Shown in pieces: positions 28,301-38,168 of a stretch of 64,000 bases of DNA. The translations under genes and the position numbers were made by a program. How positions within the stretch are numbered: the stretch's first letter is position 1; each line of letters starts with the position of its first letter. This DNA comes from Lysobacterales bacterium. GTDB lineage: Bacteria; Pseudomonadota; Gammaproteobacteria; Xanthomonadales; Ahniellaceae. Location: the NCBI GenBank assembly GCA_016703225.1, contig JADJCM010000002.1, positions 806,001 through 870,000 on the forward strand. The letters run 5' to 3'. Under the pieces are notes generated by a model. The model saw only the letters and a program-made list of their open reading frames with translations, was not told where the DNA came from and searched no databases.

Positions 28301-29161
28301 ATCCGTCTGCCGTTCGATGATCTCGGCGGCGCCTTGCCGGAAATCCGTAACCTGCAGGTCATGGTCGCGTCACCGCATCGATCATCGCGCGACGCCGCGG
28401 TGACGCAGTTGCGCCGTTTCGGGGTATCGGTGATGAGCTGCAACGGCAGCGACCCGCTGCCGGAGTCGATCCTGGTCGAGCAGGAACTGTTGCTGCTCGA
28501 TGATCAGCTGTTTGCTGACTACCCCGAACTGATCGACGAGATCCTCACTCGCCACCAGCGCCACCCGGCGATCGCCCGCATCGTTTCCTTGCGCGACAAC
28601 ATCCGGCGCGAGCTGCCGGACTGGGTGCGCGATCTCGGCACCATCACCCGCCCGATCCGGCCCAGCGTGCTGTTGGCGTTGCTGAACGACCTCGATGAGG
28701 CGTTGCGGCGCCAACACCAGGAGTTCGCCACACCGACGATTGCTAAGCTGGCGGATCGGTACCCGCTGTCGATTCTGGTGGCCGAGGACAACCTGATCAA
28801 CCAGATGCTGCTGCAAATGATGCTGGAGGCGCTGGGCTACGGTTGCGACATCGTCAACCATGGCCGTGAAGTGCTCAGCGCGATCGAACACAAGCACTAC
28901 GATCTGATCCTTATGGACGTGGAAATGCCCGAGATGGATGGCATTGAGGCATCTCGTGCCTTGCGCGTGCGCTTCGGTCAGCAGGACTCGCCGCAGATCA
29001 TCGCCGTGACCGCGCACGTGCTTGCCGGCAGCCGCGAACGATTCCTCGCCGCCGGCATGAACGATTTTGTCGCCAAACCGGTGATCATCGACGAACTCTG
29101 CACTGCCCTGATCCGTGCGCATGAGGCCAAGCTGCGTTACCAGCGGACGGCGATGGTGTGA
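25325..29161 (+). CDS. Hybrid sensor histidine kinase with five PAS domains
   Basis: A 1278-residue cytoplasmic sensor with no transmembrane helix. In order: a degenerate receiver-like domain (1-130), a PAS domain (about 145-250), four PAS_3-type domains each ending in WDITARK, WDITEHK, WDISARK or YDVSARH, a dimerisation domain with phospho-His781 in SHELRTPMN, an ATPase domain (DTGIGMS, GTGLGLAIC), a second degenerate receiver lacking the acidic pair (about 1005-1125), and a full receiver with Asp1198 in ILMDVEMPEMDG. I take the ATG at 25325 (MSQGSRPVCLIL); the frame extends upstream without good start. No cognate regulator or Hpt gene is adjacent. Confidence 0.9.
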   Translation: MSQGSRPVCLILSLEPAFHAAVTGAAATLDVRMQHAYDAADAMATLTVWPVRCVIVDLAAGDGWQLVVAKLRGKPEIAAAPVLFIADSAKAVDDLLALAPEGHWDLMRTPLHPRWLAAKVGHLICTELRVARSAAQSESQMAMIDALPAQVCVVDAEGRVTMGNRAWRLYEGVVAEPAAVGWNYRDLCARAAAVGAAHLSEVCSGLDQVLSGERLRFECEYSVDVSAGGRRHFQVSIVRLGGEGGAVICRFDTTHQKRAEAERLETMRHLELVMDAVELNLFEYDLGSGRRVVGTRDYELFGQQPESLADMRERFVHPEDRERFAAVLDQAIQGQEHGTIEYRVAIGPTPRWRCAVARVIDRSLGNPGRLVGASWDITARKLAQIESERLSISRSMALDAGHFNAWEWDFVLGRGSGGERDVELFGCEIESGEQLVALTHPDDRERVRALWGADAIPVDEFDVEFRVLRDSDVRWIQAVGRLERDAQGQPRRQVGLSWDITEHKRAEIALRESEAQLRGALEAARMVSWEWDLESGERRSIGNDLAVLGESPVTIHTAKTRVHPEDLERHLADIDRAISGGEPYQSEFRVIWPDGSEHWLLSRGTPTRGADGRVVRLSGLVWDISARKQVEDALIESRRLQELAIEGAGLNIWEFDLQTGVRRGGPRDAAFYGFSPQDHEAFKQLLSPEDAAALDAAMQRALTAAGHYEVEYGVTTPTGEKRWFSALGQLVRDRAGQPDKLVGVTYDVSARHRQEQAMAAALATAEQASRAKSSFLAATSHELRTPMNAVLGMTRLLVDTDLDARQRELLETIRSSGDLLLRLINDVLDFSRIEAGEMPIDATDFDTLACIESSIEIVAQQAEAKGLDLFLDIAPEACRRVRGDPTRLRQILVNVLVNAIKFTDRGEVRLTVQMQPLDAGRVELEFQIADTGIGMSEDLIGQVFLPFRQGDGSMTRRHGGTGLGLAICRRLAELMQGRITAVSLAGQGSRFEIRLPFDDLGGALPEIRNLQVMVASPHRSSRDAAVTQLRRFGVSVMSCNGSDPLPESILVEQELLLLDDQLFADYPELIDEILTRHQRHPAIARIVSLRDNIRRELPDWVRDLGTITRPIRPSVLLALLNDLDEALRRQHQEFATPTIAKLADRYPLSILVAEDNLINQMLLQMMLEALGYGCDIVNHGREVLSAIEHKHYDLILMDVEMPEMDGIEASRALRVRFGQQDSPQIIAVTAHVLAGSRERFLAAGMNDFVAKPVIIDELCTALIRAHEAKLRYQRTAMV

Positions 29162-29185
29162 TAGCGGGTTGAATGCGCCGCGTGA

Positions 29186-30610
<1,425 letters not shown>

Positions 30611-30630
30611 TGAGAGTCTTCCGATGTGGA

Positions 30631-30717
30631 CCGTTCATGGTTCGACAGGCTCACCACGAACGGTCGTTGCAATCTTGCCGAATACCGTTCGCCCTGAGCC
30701 TGTCGAAGGGTGAACGG
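30631..30717. repeat. Inverted pair of REP-like hairpins between sucB and lpd
   Basis: Two 33-base elements, 30631-30663 and 30685-30717, are near-identical when one is reverse-complemented, and each folds into a hairpin with CCGTTC and GAACGG at its ends and the shared core GAGCCTGTCGAA. Stem positions differ in a compensatory way (GTGG with CCAT in one, GCCC with GGGT in the other). The arrangement resembles a BIME and could stabilise upstream mRNA or attenuate read-through into lpd. Confidence 0.85.
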
Positions 30718-30734
30718 ATCGGAGCGCAGCAGGC

Positions 30735-31982
<1,248 letters not shown>

Positions 31983-32026
31983 GGTTGCGTCCTCAGCAGC
32001 AGGTTGGATTCGGGGAGTGTTCGTGC

Positions 32027-34861
32027 TTATTCGTGGGTATGGTCGCCGTTGAGCTTGGCCACCAGGGCCTGCTCGATCAGCGCTGCCTGCTCGACGACAT
32101 GCGTCGAGAAGTGGCCGCAGGCGGGTGCGGGCGAGCGCACGCGGCCGGCGTAGTGGAGCTTGTGCTTGTCGGTGATCGACGCGCGCAGATGATGGGCGAT
32201 CTGGTACCACGCACCCTGGTTCATCGGCTCTTCCTGGCACCAGACCACATCCTTGGCCGAGGTGAAGCGCTTCAGTTCGGCCGACAGTTCGGTGCGCGGG
32301 AACGGATACAGCTGTTCGACGCGCACGATCGCGACATCGTTCAGCCCGCGCTTCTCGGCGTCTTCGATGAGGTCGTAGTAGACCTTGCCGCCGCAGACGA
32401 CGACACGCGTGACCAGGAACGGATTCTTCGCCGTGCTGTCCGGGATCAGTCGCTGGAAGCTGCCCGTGGACAGGTCTTGCATCGACGAGGTCGAGAGCTT
32501 GTGGCGCAACATCGACTTCGGCGTCATCACCACCAGCGGCTTGCGCACGTTGCGCACCATCTGTCGGCGCAGCATGTGGAACATCTGTGCCGGCGTGGTC
32601 GGCGTGCACACCTGCATGTTGTTCGCTGCGCACAGCTGCAGGAAACGTTCGAGACGCGCCGAGGAATGCTCGGGGCCCTGGCCTTCGTAACCGTGCGGCA
32701 GGAACAGCACCAAGCCGCACAGGCGGCCCCACTTGGCTTCGCCCGAGGAGATGAACTGGTCGATGACCACCTGGGCGCCATTGGCGAAGTCGCCGAACTG
32801 GCCTTCCCAGATCACCAGCGTCTGCGGATCGGCGGTGGCGTAGCCGTATTCAAAGCCAAGCACGGCTTCTTCGCTGAGCAACGAGTCGATCACTGCGACC
32901 GACTTCGGGTTCTCGGCGAGCGCGCGCAGCGGGAAGTGCGCTTCGCCGGACTTCTGGTCGTGGATCACGGCATGGCGATGGAAAAAGGTGCCGCGCCCGG
33001 CGTCCTGGCCGACCACGCGCAACTTGTAGCCTTCGTCGATCAGGGTCGCATAGGCCAGCGTTTCGGCGTAGCCCCAGTCCATGCGCAGCTCGCCCTTCGC
33101 CATCTTCTGGCGGTCGTCGTAGACCTTGGCGACACGTGAATGCAGCGACCAGGCCGCCGGGGCCTTGTTGATTCGATCCGACAGCGCCTTCAGCTTGTCC
33201 GCAGCGACGCCGGTGCCGACGGCATCATCGAGCTTGCCGTCGTGGAAGTGGTGCCATTCGATGTGCGGCAGGCCGTCGTCCGGTTTCGACAACTCGGCGA
33301 CCGACTGGCCGGCATCGAGTTTGGCGCGATAGGCATCGACCAGCGCCTTGGCGTCTTCCGTCTTGAGCACCGCATCGGCGAGCAGGCGGTCGGCATAGAG
33401 TTCGCGCGTGGTCTTGCGCGCACGGATGTTCTGGTACATCAGCGGCTGCGTTGCCGCCGGCTCGTCGGCCTCGTTGTGGCCATGGCGGCGGTAGCAGACC
33501 AGGTCGATGACGATGTCGCGCTTGAACTCGCGGCGGTAGTCGCAGGCCAGTTCGGCGACGAACAGGCAAGCCTCCGGGTCGTCGCCGTTGACGTGGATGA
33601 TCGGCGCGTTGACCATCTTGGCGACGTCGGTGCAATACAGCGTCGAGCGCGTGTCGTCGGCGCGATGCGTGGTGAACCCGACCTGGTTGTTGACGACGAT
33701 GTGCAGCGTGCCGCCGACCGCGAACCCGCGTGCCTGCGACATGTTGAACAGTTCCATGATCACGCCCTGGCCGGCGAATGCGGAATCGCCATGGACCAGG
33801 ATCGGCAGCACCTGCGCGCCAGCCTCGTCGTTGCGGCGCGCCTGGCGCGCACGTACCGAGCCGGCCACGACCGGATCGACGATCTCCAGATGCGAGGGGT
33901 TGAACGCGAGCGCCAGGTGCACGGCGCCGCCGGGCGTGCGCACGTCGGCGGAGTAGCCCATGTGGTATTTCACGTCGCCACTGTGCGCGGGGTCGGTGTG
34001 CACTTCGTGCTTGCCTTCGAACTCGTCGAACAGCAGGCCCGGGGCCTTGCCAAGCGTGTTGATCAGCACGTTGATGCGGCCGCGATGGGCCATGCCGATG
34101 ACGATTTCCTTGACGCCGTCGGCGCCGCCCTTCTGGATCACGCCGTCGATCAGCGGGATCAGCGACTCGCCGCCTTCGAGCGAAAAGCGCTTCTGACCGA
34201 CGTACTTGGTATGCAGGTAGCGCTCCAGGCCTTCGGCCGCGGTCAGGCGTTCGAGCACGCGTCGCTTGCGCTCGGCGTCGAAGCCGAATTGGCCGGCGGC
34301 GGCTTCGAGTCGGTCGTAGAACCAGCGTCGCTGCTGTGAATCGCTGATGTGCATGAACTCGGCGCCGATCGACGACGAATACGTGGCCTGGAGGCGGGAG
34401 AGGATTTCGCGCAGCTTCATGCGCGGTGCGCCGGCGTGCGAATGCGTGCTGAACTCGGTGTCGAGGTCGGCGTTGGCCAGCCCGTGGAAGGGCAGGTCCA
34501 GATCGGGGGCGTCGGGCTTCGGCGTCATCGCCAGCGGATCGAGATCGGCGCCGAGATGGCCGCGCGAGCGGTAGGCTGTGACCAGCTTGAACACCGCGGC
34601 CTGCTTCTCCGCGTACTCGTTGTTGCTGGCGCCCACGACCACCCGCGGTGCGCGCTGTTTCGCGGCTGCGGCAAGGCCGGCGATCACCGGTCCGTGCGCC
34701 CGGTCTCCGGCCTCGCGCCCGCGCAGCGACTCGAAGTAGCCACGCCAGGCCGCATCGACGCTGGCCGCGTCCGCCAGCCACAGTTCATACAACTCGTCCA
34801 CATAGGCGGCGTTGCCGGTCCCGAGTTGCGACGAGGCCCTGAATTGTTCGAGAAGACTCAT
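32027..34861 (-). CDS. sucA: 2-oxoglutarate dehydrogenase E1
   Basis: The thiamine-diphosphate-dependent decarboxylase that commits 2-oxoglutarate to succinyl-CoA. At 944 residues it has family length. Landmarks are the N-terminal YVDELYELWLADAASVD segment, the catalytic GMAHRGRINVLINTLGK, the HGDSAFAGQG motif, the ThDP motif GDDPEACLFVAELA followed by YRRHGHNEADEP, and the C-terminal EEPMNQGAW. Start 34861 (MSLLEQF). It is the first gene of the operon; a perfect TATAAT lies about 90 bases upstream on its strand. Confidence 0.97.
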   Translation of the reverse strand: MSLLEQFRASSQLGTGNAAYVDELYELWLADAASVDAAWRGYFESLRGREAGDRAHGPVIAGLAAAAKQRAPRVVVGASNNEYAEKQAAVFKLVTAYRSRGHLGADLDPLAMTPKPDAPDLDLPFHGLANADLDTEFSTHSHAGAPRMKLREILSRLQATYSSSIGAEFMHISDSQQRRWFYDRLEAAAGQFGFDAERKRRVLERLTAAEGLERYLHTKYVGQKRFSLEGGESLIPLIDGVIQKGGADGVKEIVIGMAHRGRINVLINTLGKAPGLLFDEFEGKHEVHTDPAHSGDVKYHMGYSADVRTPGGAVHLALAFNPSHLEIVDPVVAGSVRARQARRNDEAGAQVLPILVHGDSAFAGQGVIMELFNMSQARGFAVGGTLHIVVNNQVGFTTHRADDTRSTLYCTDVAKMVNAPIIHVNGDDPEACLFVAELACDYRREFKRDIVIDLVCYRRHGHNEADEPAATQPLMYQNIRARKTTRELYADRLLADAVLKTEDAKALVDAYRAKLDAGQSVAELSKPDDGLPHIEWHHFHDGKLDDAVGTGVAADKLKALSDRINKAPAAWSLHSRVAKVYDDRQKMAKGELRMDWGYAETLAYATLIDEGYKLRVVGQDAGRGTFFHRHAVIHDQKSGEAHFPLRALAENPKSVAVIDSLLSEEAVLGFEYGYATADPQTLVIWEGQFGDFANGAQVVIDQFISSGEAKWGRLCGLVLFLPHGYEGQGPEHSSARLERFLQLCAANNMQVCTPTTPAQMFHMLRRQMVRNVRKPLVVMTPKSMLRHKLSTSSMQDLSTGSFQRLIPDSTAKNPFLVTRVVVCGGKVYYDLIEDAEKRGLNDVAIVRVEQLYPFPRTELSAELKRFTSAKDVVWCQEEPMNQGAWYQIAHHLRASITDKHKLHYAGRVRSPAPACGHFSTHVVEQAALIEQALVAKLNGDHTHE

Positions 34862-34950
34862 GCCCTTAGCTCTGCTGCGCCCGCAGCTAAAAAATGAAGA
34901 AATTCCGAAACTTGCGTGCGATTGCTGAGGCAGCGCGCAAATGGGCGGCG

Positions 34951-34956
34951 ATTATA
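34951..34956 (-). promoter_or_regulatory. Putative -10 of the sucA-sucB-lpd operon
   Basis: On the minus strand this reads TATAAT, about 90 bases before the sucA start, within the 278-base gap to the divergent gene at 35140. The expected -35 area is a GC-rich hairpin (CGCCCC with GGGGCG near 34965-34980) with no TTGACA-like match, which suggests activator dependence. I see no gene in this gap. Confidence 0.45.
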
Positions 34957-35139
34957 GCCGGCACGCCCCCGCTCGGGGCGGCGATTCCGGGGCAGAGTGT
35001 GAGGCTGCCTAGTGGTTGTCCGCAGAATTAGCGTGCTGCGGCAGCTTGTTCGGGGGCCAACGACCGACGCGAACCGCTTGACGGTTGGGGGAATACGCGC
35101 AAGCTGGGCGTCGTTCGGGATGAACGAAAGGGAGATGCA

Positions 35140-36105
35140 ATGAACGGAACCCAAGTTTTCATCGCTGCTGGTTGGTCTTTGCGTGCGTGCTCGCTCGCAC
35201 TCGGTTTGCTCGCCAGTTGCTTATGCGTTGCCAACGCTTTTGCCGCAACCCCTGAGAATGGCCTGTACTGGGATCCTGGGCGGCCGGCGCAGGCGTACGC
35301 AATCGAGCATCAGGGTGATCGCGTCGCGCTGGTCATGCTGAGCTACGACGAGGCGGGGCGGGCGGAGTGGTTCACGGCTTCGGGGCCGCTGCAGTCGGGA
35401 ATGCTGATCGGAACACATGGGCACGATCCGGGGGATGCTTCCTACATCACTGGCTCCCTTTTTCGACTCGCAGGCGGGCCGCCAATCGGTTTTTCTGGGC
35501 TGCTGCCTGGAGACGATGTTCCCTATTTCACGTCCGCTCCCGTCGGCCAAATCACCGCAGAGTTCTACGGCGACGGGCGCGTGATCTTGCTCCTTCGTCA
35601 CAACGGGCAGTCCGTATTCAGTCTGCTGCAGCGATTCAATTTCGGCTACGGTGGTTTTGGGCGGCATGACTATCTGCCGCACGTGAACTGCTGGCCGAAT
35701 CTCGCGGGAGAGTGGGTGTTCGTGGATCGGGAGGACGTGAGCCGCCCGGCGCGGCGGTTCAAGCTGGCGCAGCCGCAGGTGCGGGCGTGGACGCAGGACT
35801 TGGTTCCGACCAGCGAGTTGCGCTGCGACTTCCACGATCAAACTCAGGAATTGTTGTACGCGGACGAACTCAGCAATGCGGTCTTGCGCTGCCGGCGCAC
35901 GCGAGAAGACTCCGGCGGCGTTGGCATCGATCCGTGGACGTTCGGATGCGCCTTGGTCGAAGCGGGCGAGACCGTGTTCTCGTTCGAAGCCAACTACACG
36001 CAACTCGACCGCATTCGCGCCTGGCGCGGATCGCTGCGGGATGTCGGGGAGCGCAGCATCACCGACCCCGACGGCCCCGAGATGACCGGCTTTCGCGTGC
36101 GCTGA
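35140..36105 (+). CDS. Secreted protein of unknown function
   Basis: A 321-residue protein with a long signal peptide (cleavage near AFA). The mature N-terminus has a module NGLYWDPGRPAQAYAIEHQ then LVMLSYDEAGRAEWFTASG, which resembles the C-terminal modules of the large BNR protein at 59442-62784 (YDPAQSGQGF..., WYTYADGQPLWLFG). A second half opens CWPNLAGEWVFVDRED and has three further Cys. Start 35140 has AAGGGAG five bases upstream. It stands alone, divergent from sucA and convergent with the GNAT gene. Codon use looks slightly less GC-biased than its neighbours. I cannot assign a function. Confidence 0.7.
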   Translation: MNGTQVFIAAGWSLRACSLALGLLASCLCVANAFAATPENGLYWDPGRPAQAYAIEHQGDRVALVMLSYDEAGRAEWFTASGPLQSGMLIGTHGHDPGDASYITGSLFRLAGGPPIGFSGLLPGDDVPYFTSAPVGQITAEFYGDGRVILLLRHNGQSVFSLLQRFNFGYGGFGRHDYLPHVNCWPNLAGEWVFVDREDVSRPARRFKLAQPQVRAWTQDLVPTSELRCDFHDQTQELLYADELSNAVLRCRRTREDSGGVGIDPWTFGCALVEAGETVFSFEANYTQLDRIRAWRGSLRDVGERSITDPDGPEMTGFRVR

Positions 36106-36132
36106 GAATTGGCGATCGAGCGGTACGTGCGA

Positions 36133-37053
36133 TCAGAGCTTCAACGCCCGCACCGCGGTTTCCGGTTGGGCGCGGTCCCAGGAGCGCTCGAAGGCGCGCC
36201 ACATTTCCTGCGCGCGGGGGCGGTCGGCGAGGTGGGCTTCGCCGTCGAAGCGGGCGGGGTCGGGGCGGCGCAGCCAGCCGCCGGTGTCGTTGAGCACGAT
36301 GGCGGGGCCGAACTCGGGGTCGTTGCGGCGGTCGGCGCGGCGGATTTCGATCAGGCTGGACAGGCGTTGCGCGAGGTCGAGCAGGCGGTGGCCGCTGTGC
36401 AGCGCCGGCGTGATGTCCTCGACCAGGATCTGCACGCGCGCGCCGCGCCCGGACATCGCCACGCGCTTGATCAGCGCGACCACGGCGTCGTGGTCGAGCA
36501 GGCCCGGATCGAGCGCCATCGAACAGATGCCGACGCGGTGGCGCGCCGTGCGCAGCAGGTCGATGACGCAGGCGCGTGCGCTCAGGCCGCGGTCGAAGCC
36601 GATGACGCCGGTCGGCGATGCAACCGGCAACGCACGACGCATCGTGCGGTGGGGGATGTTGGCGTCGAGATACTCGGGGCCGTCGGCGATGAAGCCGAAG
36701 CGCTCGTAGAACGGGATCGCATGTGTCTGCGAGGACAGCGACAGTTCGCCATCGCCGCGCTTGCGAGCCAGTTCGATCAGTCGCTCCATGATCAGTGCGC
36801 CGACACCGCTGCCACGGTAATCGGCGAGCACGGCCATGCGTCCGATCTTGTGGTCGGGCGTGAGCCTGCCGGTCGCAACCGGTTCGTCGCGTTCGTTCAG
36901 CGCGAGCACGTGCAGCGAAGTCGCGTCGAGCGCGTCCCACTCTTCTTCGATCGGACAGTGTTGCTCGACCACGAACACCGGCTCGCGCACCGCGCGCAGC
37001 CGCTCGAGATCGGCGGGGTAGTGGGCTTCGATGACGCGCAGGTTCGGGGTCAT
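36133..37053 (-). CDS. GNAT acetyltransferase fused to a phospholipase-D-like C-terminal domain
   Basis: A 306-residue two-domain protein. The N-terminal GNAT domain (about 1-145) has the acetyl-CoA loop in IGRMAVLADYRGSGVGALIM and the late FYERFGF motif, and starts like ElaA/PhnO-type enzymes (VREPVFVVEQ). The C-terminal part (about 155-306) looks like the DUF7931/PLD-like module found behind such GNATs in related genomes; no HKD motif is seen. Start 37053 overlaps the upstream stop by four bases (ATGA), coupling it to the ribosomal-oxygenase-like gene. Its substrate is unknown; a ribosomal or tRNA target is possible from context. Confidence 0.75.
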   Translation of the reverse strand: MTPNLRVIEAHYPADLERLRAVREPVFVVEQHCPIEEEWDALDATSLHVLALNERDEPVATGRLTPDHKIGRMAVLADYRGSGVGALIMERLIELARKRGDGELSLSSQTHAIPFYERFGFIADGPEYLDANIPHRTMRRALPVASPTGVIGFDRGLSARACVIDLLRTARHRVGICSMALDPGLLDHDAVVALIKRVAMSGRGARVQILVEDITPALHSGHRLLDLAQRLSSLIEIRRADRRNDPEFGPAIVLNDTGGWLRRPDPARFDGEAHLADRPRAQEMWRAFERSWDRAQPETAVRALKL

Positions 37054-38168
37054 GAGAGGAATCCAATCAGTCCGAGGTTGAGCCATTGCAGCAGATCGGC
37101 GCGCTCCGCGTCATCGAGCGGCGCGAGATGGGTGGCGAGCAGTTCGCGTCGGGCGAGCAGTGCAGCGAGTCGCGTCGAAGTCTCGAACTCCTGTCCTGCG
37201 AGCGCGACCCTGCGGCGACCGCGGCGCGCCGGCGTGCTCACCGGTTGCAGAAAAGGATGTTGCGACAAGCCCGCACCACGGGCCAGTCGCTGCTGGAATT
37301 GCGCCCTCGTCAGCGGTCGCGGTCGTGGCGCCGGCAGGTAGCGGGCACCGTGGGTCGAGAGGAAACGCGCGAAGTGGCGCGCCAGCGTGGCGTCGTCGAG
37401 TTGCAGCCAGCCACGCAGGCAGTGGCGCAGGCGCAGCATGTCCTCGGCTTCGACCGCGGTGGGATCGCGGCGCGCGGCGAGGCCGGGGTCGGCATAGCGT
37501 TCGCTGGCGTCGCGTGCGAACTGTGCGGCGAGTCCTTCGATCAACTCGCCTGCGCTCGCGGCCGCAAAGCCGATGCGCAGGCAAAGACCGGGCGCGGTCG
37601 ACTGCGCGGTGGCCGCTACTGCGGGCGGCAGATACAGCGCATCGCTTGGCTGCAGCTCGATCTGCTGCCAGGCCGGCGGCATTTCCTCGACCTGCAGCCG
37701 GGTGCGACCTTCGGCCTGCAGCAACAGGCAACCGGCGGGATCGGCGTAGCTGATCGCGGGCGCCGCCGCGGCAGCGAAGCGCGCGTCAACGCCGCGGATG
37801 CGCCAGCGCGGCAGGAAGCCGAGGCGATCGAGCACGGCGGCGACATCGCGGTCGAAGCGGTCCACCTCGGCCACTTCAAGCGCGAAGCCATGTTCCGGCA
37901 AGGCCCGCAGCCGCTCGGCGGCGAACGGGCCCCGCTCGCGTCCGACCGCGGTGTGCAGATGCGCTTCGACCAGATCCTCGCAGGCCAGTCCGGCGAGATC
38001 GTCGGGCGTGATGGGTGAGGCGAAGTCGCTGCCACCCATGCCGCGGATCAGCAAGGGCCGCTTCAGCCACCAGTTCGCGAGAAACTTCTCGACCGCCATG
38101 CCGAGCGGCTGGTCCGCCGTGGCATGGACCTGGATGGCCGGGCGCGGATTAGTCGCGCGCGATCGCAT
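37050..38168 (-). CDS. RoxA/YcfD-like cupin protein lacking iron ligands
   Basis: A 372-residue homologue of the JmjC-type 50S ribosomal oxygenase RoxA (YcfD), which hydroxylates an arginine of ribosomal protein L16. It shares FLANWWLKRPLLIRG, PITPDDLAGLACEDLVE, the LxxQAEGRTRL strand and LQPSDALYLPP. The iron-binding triad is broken: the HxD motif (HLDQYDVF in E. coli) reads YADPAGCL at about 141, and the late His of PPGFPHEG is Ala (PPAVAAT, about 186). It is therefore probably inactive as an oxygenase. The start at 38168 overlaps the purB end by 20 bases; a Met 23 codons later is an alternative. Confidence 0.75.
   Translation of the reverse strand: MRSRATNPRPAIQVHATADQPLGMAVEKFLANWWLKRPLLIRGMGGSDFASPITPDDLAGLACEDLVEAHLHTAVGRERGPFAAERLRALPEHGFALEVAEVDRFDRDVAAVLDRLGFLPRWRIRGVDARFAAAAAPAISYADPAGCLLLQAEGRTRLQVEEMPPAWQQIELQPSDALYLPPAVAATAQSTAPGLCLRIGFAAASAGELIEGLAAQFARDASERYADPGLAARRDPTAVEAEDMLRLRHCLRGWLQLDDATLARHFARFLSTHGARYLPAPRPRPLTRAQFQQRLARGAGLSQHPFLQPVSTPARRGRRRVALAGQEFETSTRLAALLARRELLATHLAPLDDAERADLLQWLNLGLIGFLS

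Noticed and set aside
30631..30717. Simple intrinsic terminator of sucAB
   Set aside because: Neither hairpin is followed by a T run on the minus strand, and the paired inverted order with shared core fits REP elements better.
34862..35139. Small gene or RNA in the longest gene-free stretch
   Set aside because: No open frame with RBS and no tRNA-like fold is seen; only a -10 candidate and a small GC-rich hairpin.
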